The position numbers were made by a program, and so were the translations under genes. 64,000 nucleotides of DNA, from contig NZ_FQUD01000003.1 in the NCBI RefSeq assembly GCF_900128945.1, positions 558,001 to 622,000 on the forward strand, written 5' to 3'. This document shows positions 63,968 to 64,000 of this stretch, in pieces (positions within the stretch are counted from its first letter, which is position 1; each line of letters opens with the position of its first letter). The DNA is from Chryseobacterium sp. OV279 (lineage in GTDB: Bacteria; Bacteroidota; Bacteroidia; Flavobacteriales; Weeksellaceae). The notes under the pieces are model-generated. The model was given only the letters and a program-made list of their open reading frames with translations. It was not told where the DNA came from and did not search any database.

Positions 63968-64000
63968 ATCCTTGTCAAGGTTTAAAACCTTGACAAGGAT
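63968..64000. repeat. 33-base palindromic repeat (copy 3) at the window edge
   Basis: ATCCTTGTCAAGGTT-TAA-AACCTTGACAAGGAT: same design as copies 1 and 2, with compensating changes in the outer arm. Preceded by TGGAAGATGGAAGTT at about 63906-63920. Confidence 0.8.

Noticed and set aside
1..64000. CRISPR array, prophage, integrase or known anti-phage system
   Set aside because: I saw no spaced direct-repeat array, no transposase or integrase gene, and no recognisable defence cassette; all genes fit core or regulator-target modules.

Overview
The window looks like a chromosomal segment of a flavobacterium of the family Weeksellaceae, most likely Chryseobacterium. The evidence is AT-rich DNA, secreted proteins ending in type IX secretion (T9SS) sorting domains with a YPNP motif, promoters with the Bacteroidota -7 box TAnnTTTG and little Shine-Dalgarno signal, a bacillithiol module, and intergenic repeats of the kind common in that genus. 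No rRNA, complete tRNA, CRISPR array, prophage or transposase gene was found; the region is core chromosome sprinkled with short non-coding repeats.

Layout. 1-2.4 kb: the end of an unidentified gene, then a leftward operon (MazG-like pyrophosphohydrolase, thioredoxin-fold protein, DUF4230 protein, small hydrophilic protein). 2.5-3.7 kb: a lipoprotein with a TNT-type NAD glycohydrolase domain and a zinc-ribbon-like partner. 4.1-9.6 kb: two paralogous T9SS metalloproteases. 9.8-13 kb: acyl-CoA dehydrogenase and a secreted endonuclease I. 13.1-16.9 kb: a SatD-family regulator behind two identical palindromes, a DUF3307 membrane protein, then purC and purF. 17-18 kb: glycerophosphodiester phosphodiesterase. 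18.2-22.9 kb: four outer-membrane beta-barrel paralogues with sigma-54-like promoter elements. 23.3-30.7 kb: membrane protein, aroB, a large-subunit-type pseudouridine synthase, exported amidase, pncA, DEAD-box helicase. 30.9-32.9 kb: a bacillithiol-linked operon (bstA, DUF1569, ytxJ, Crp/Fnr regulator). 32.9-35.3 kb: MocR regulator divergent from an EamA exporter. 35.3-41.6 kb: tandem Crp/Fnr regulators and a stress operon with a large catalase; two matching Crp-like palindromes sit in front of flanking transcription units. 41.6-43.7 kb: AraC regulator divergent from an exported flavodoxin-RidA fusion. 44-47.1 kb: MocR, cupin and DapA-like lyase. 47.2-51.1 kb: flavin-binding oxidase-like protein, cation/proton antiporter, AraC regulator, nitrilase. 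51.2-54.3 kb: rhodanese/membrane-protein operon, TetR regulator and MFS exporter with two candidate TetR operators. 54.5-60.4 kb: the ligase-associated DNA repair cluster. 60.5-63.8 kb: TetR with a DUF4442 protein, then SDR, HbpS-like protein and AraC regulator.

How it fits together. Several blocks are regulator-plus-target modules whose candidate operators can be read directly: TATAAG-N8-CTTATA twice before satD, TTATGA-N6-TCATAA twice around the Crp/Fnr pair, palindromes at the TetR promoters, and GG-N10-GC elements before the porins. Oxidative and thiol stress functions recur (catalase, bacillithiol transferase, YtxJ, flavodoxin-RidA). The observations I would follow first are the SatD/DUF3307 pair, whose regulator has motifs resembling a nucleotide-cyclase fold; the sigma-54-like porin array with an orphan promoter-terminator minigene; the Crp-like site pair; and the TNT lipoprotein with its small neighbour. 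All function calls come from reading the sequence and from family knowledge; no database search was run.
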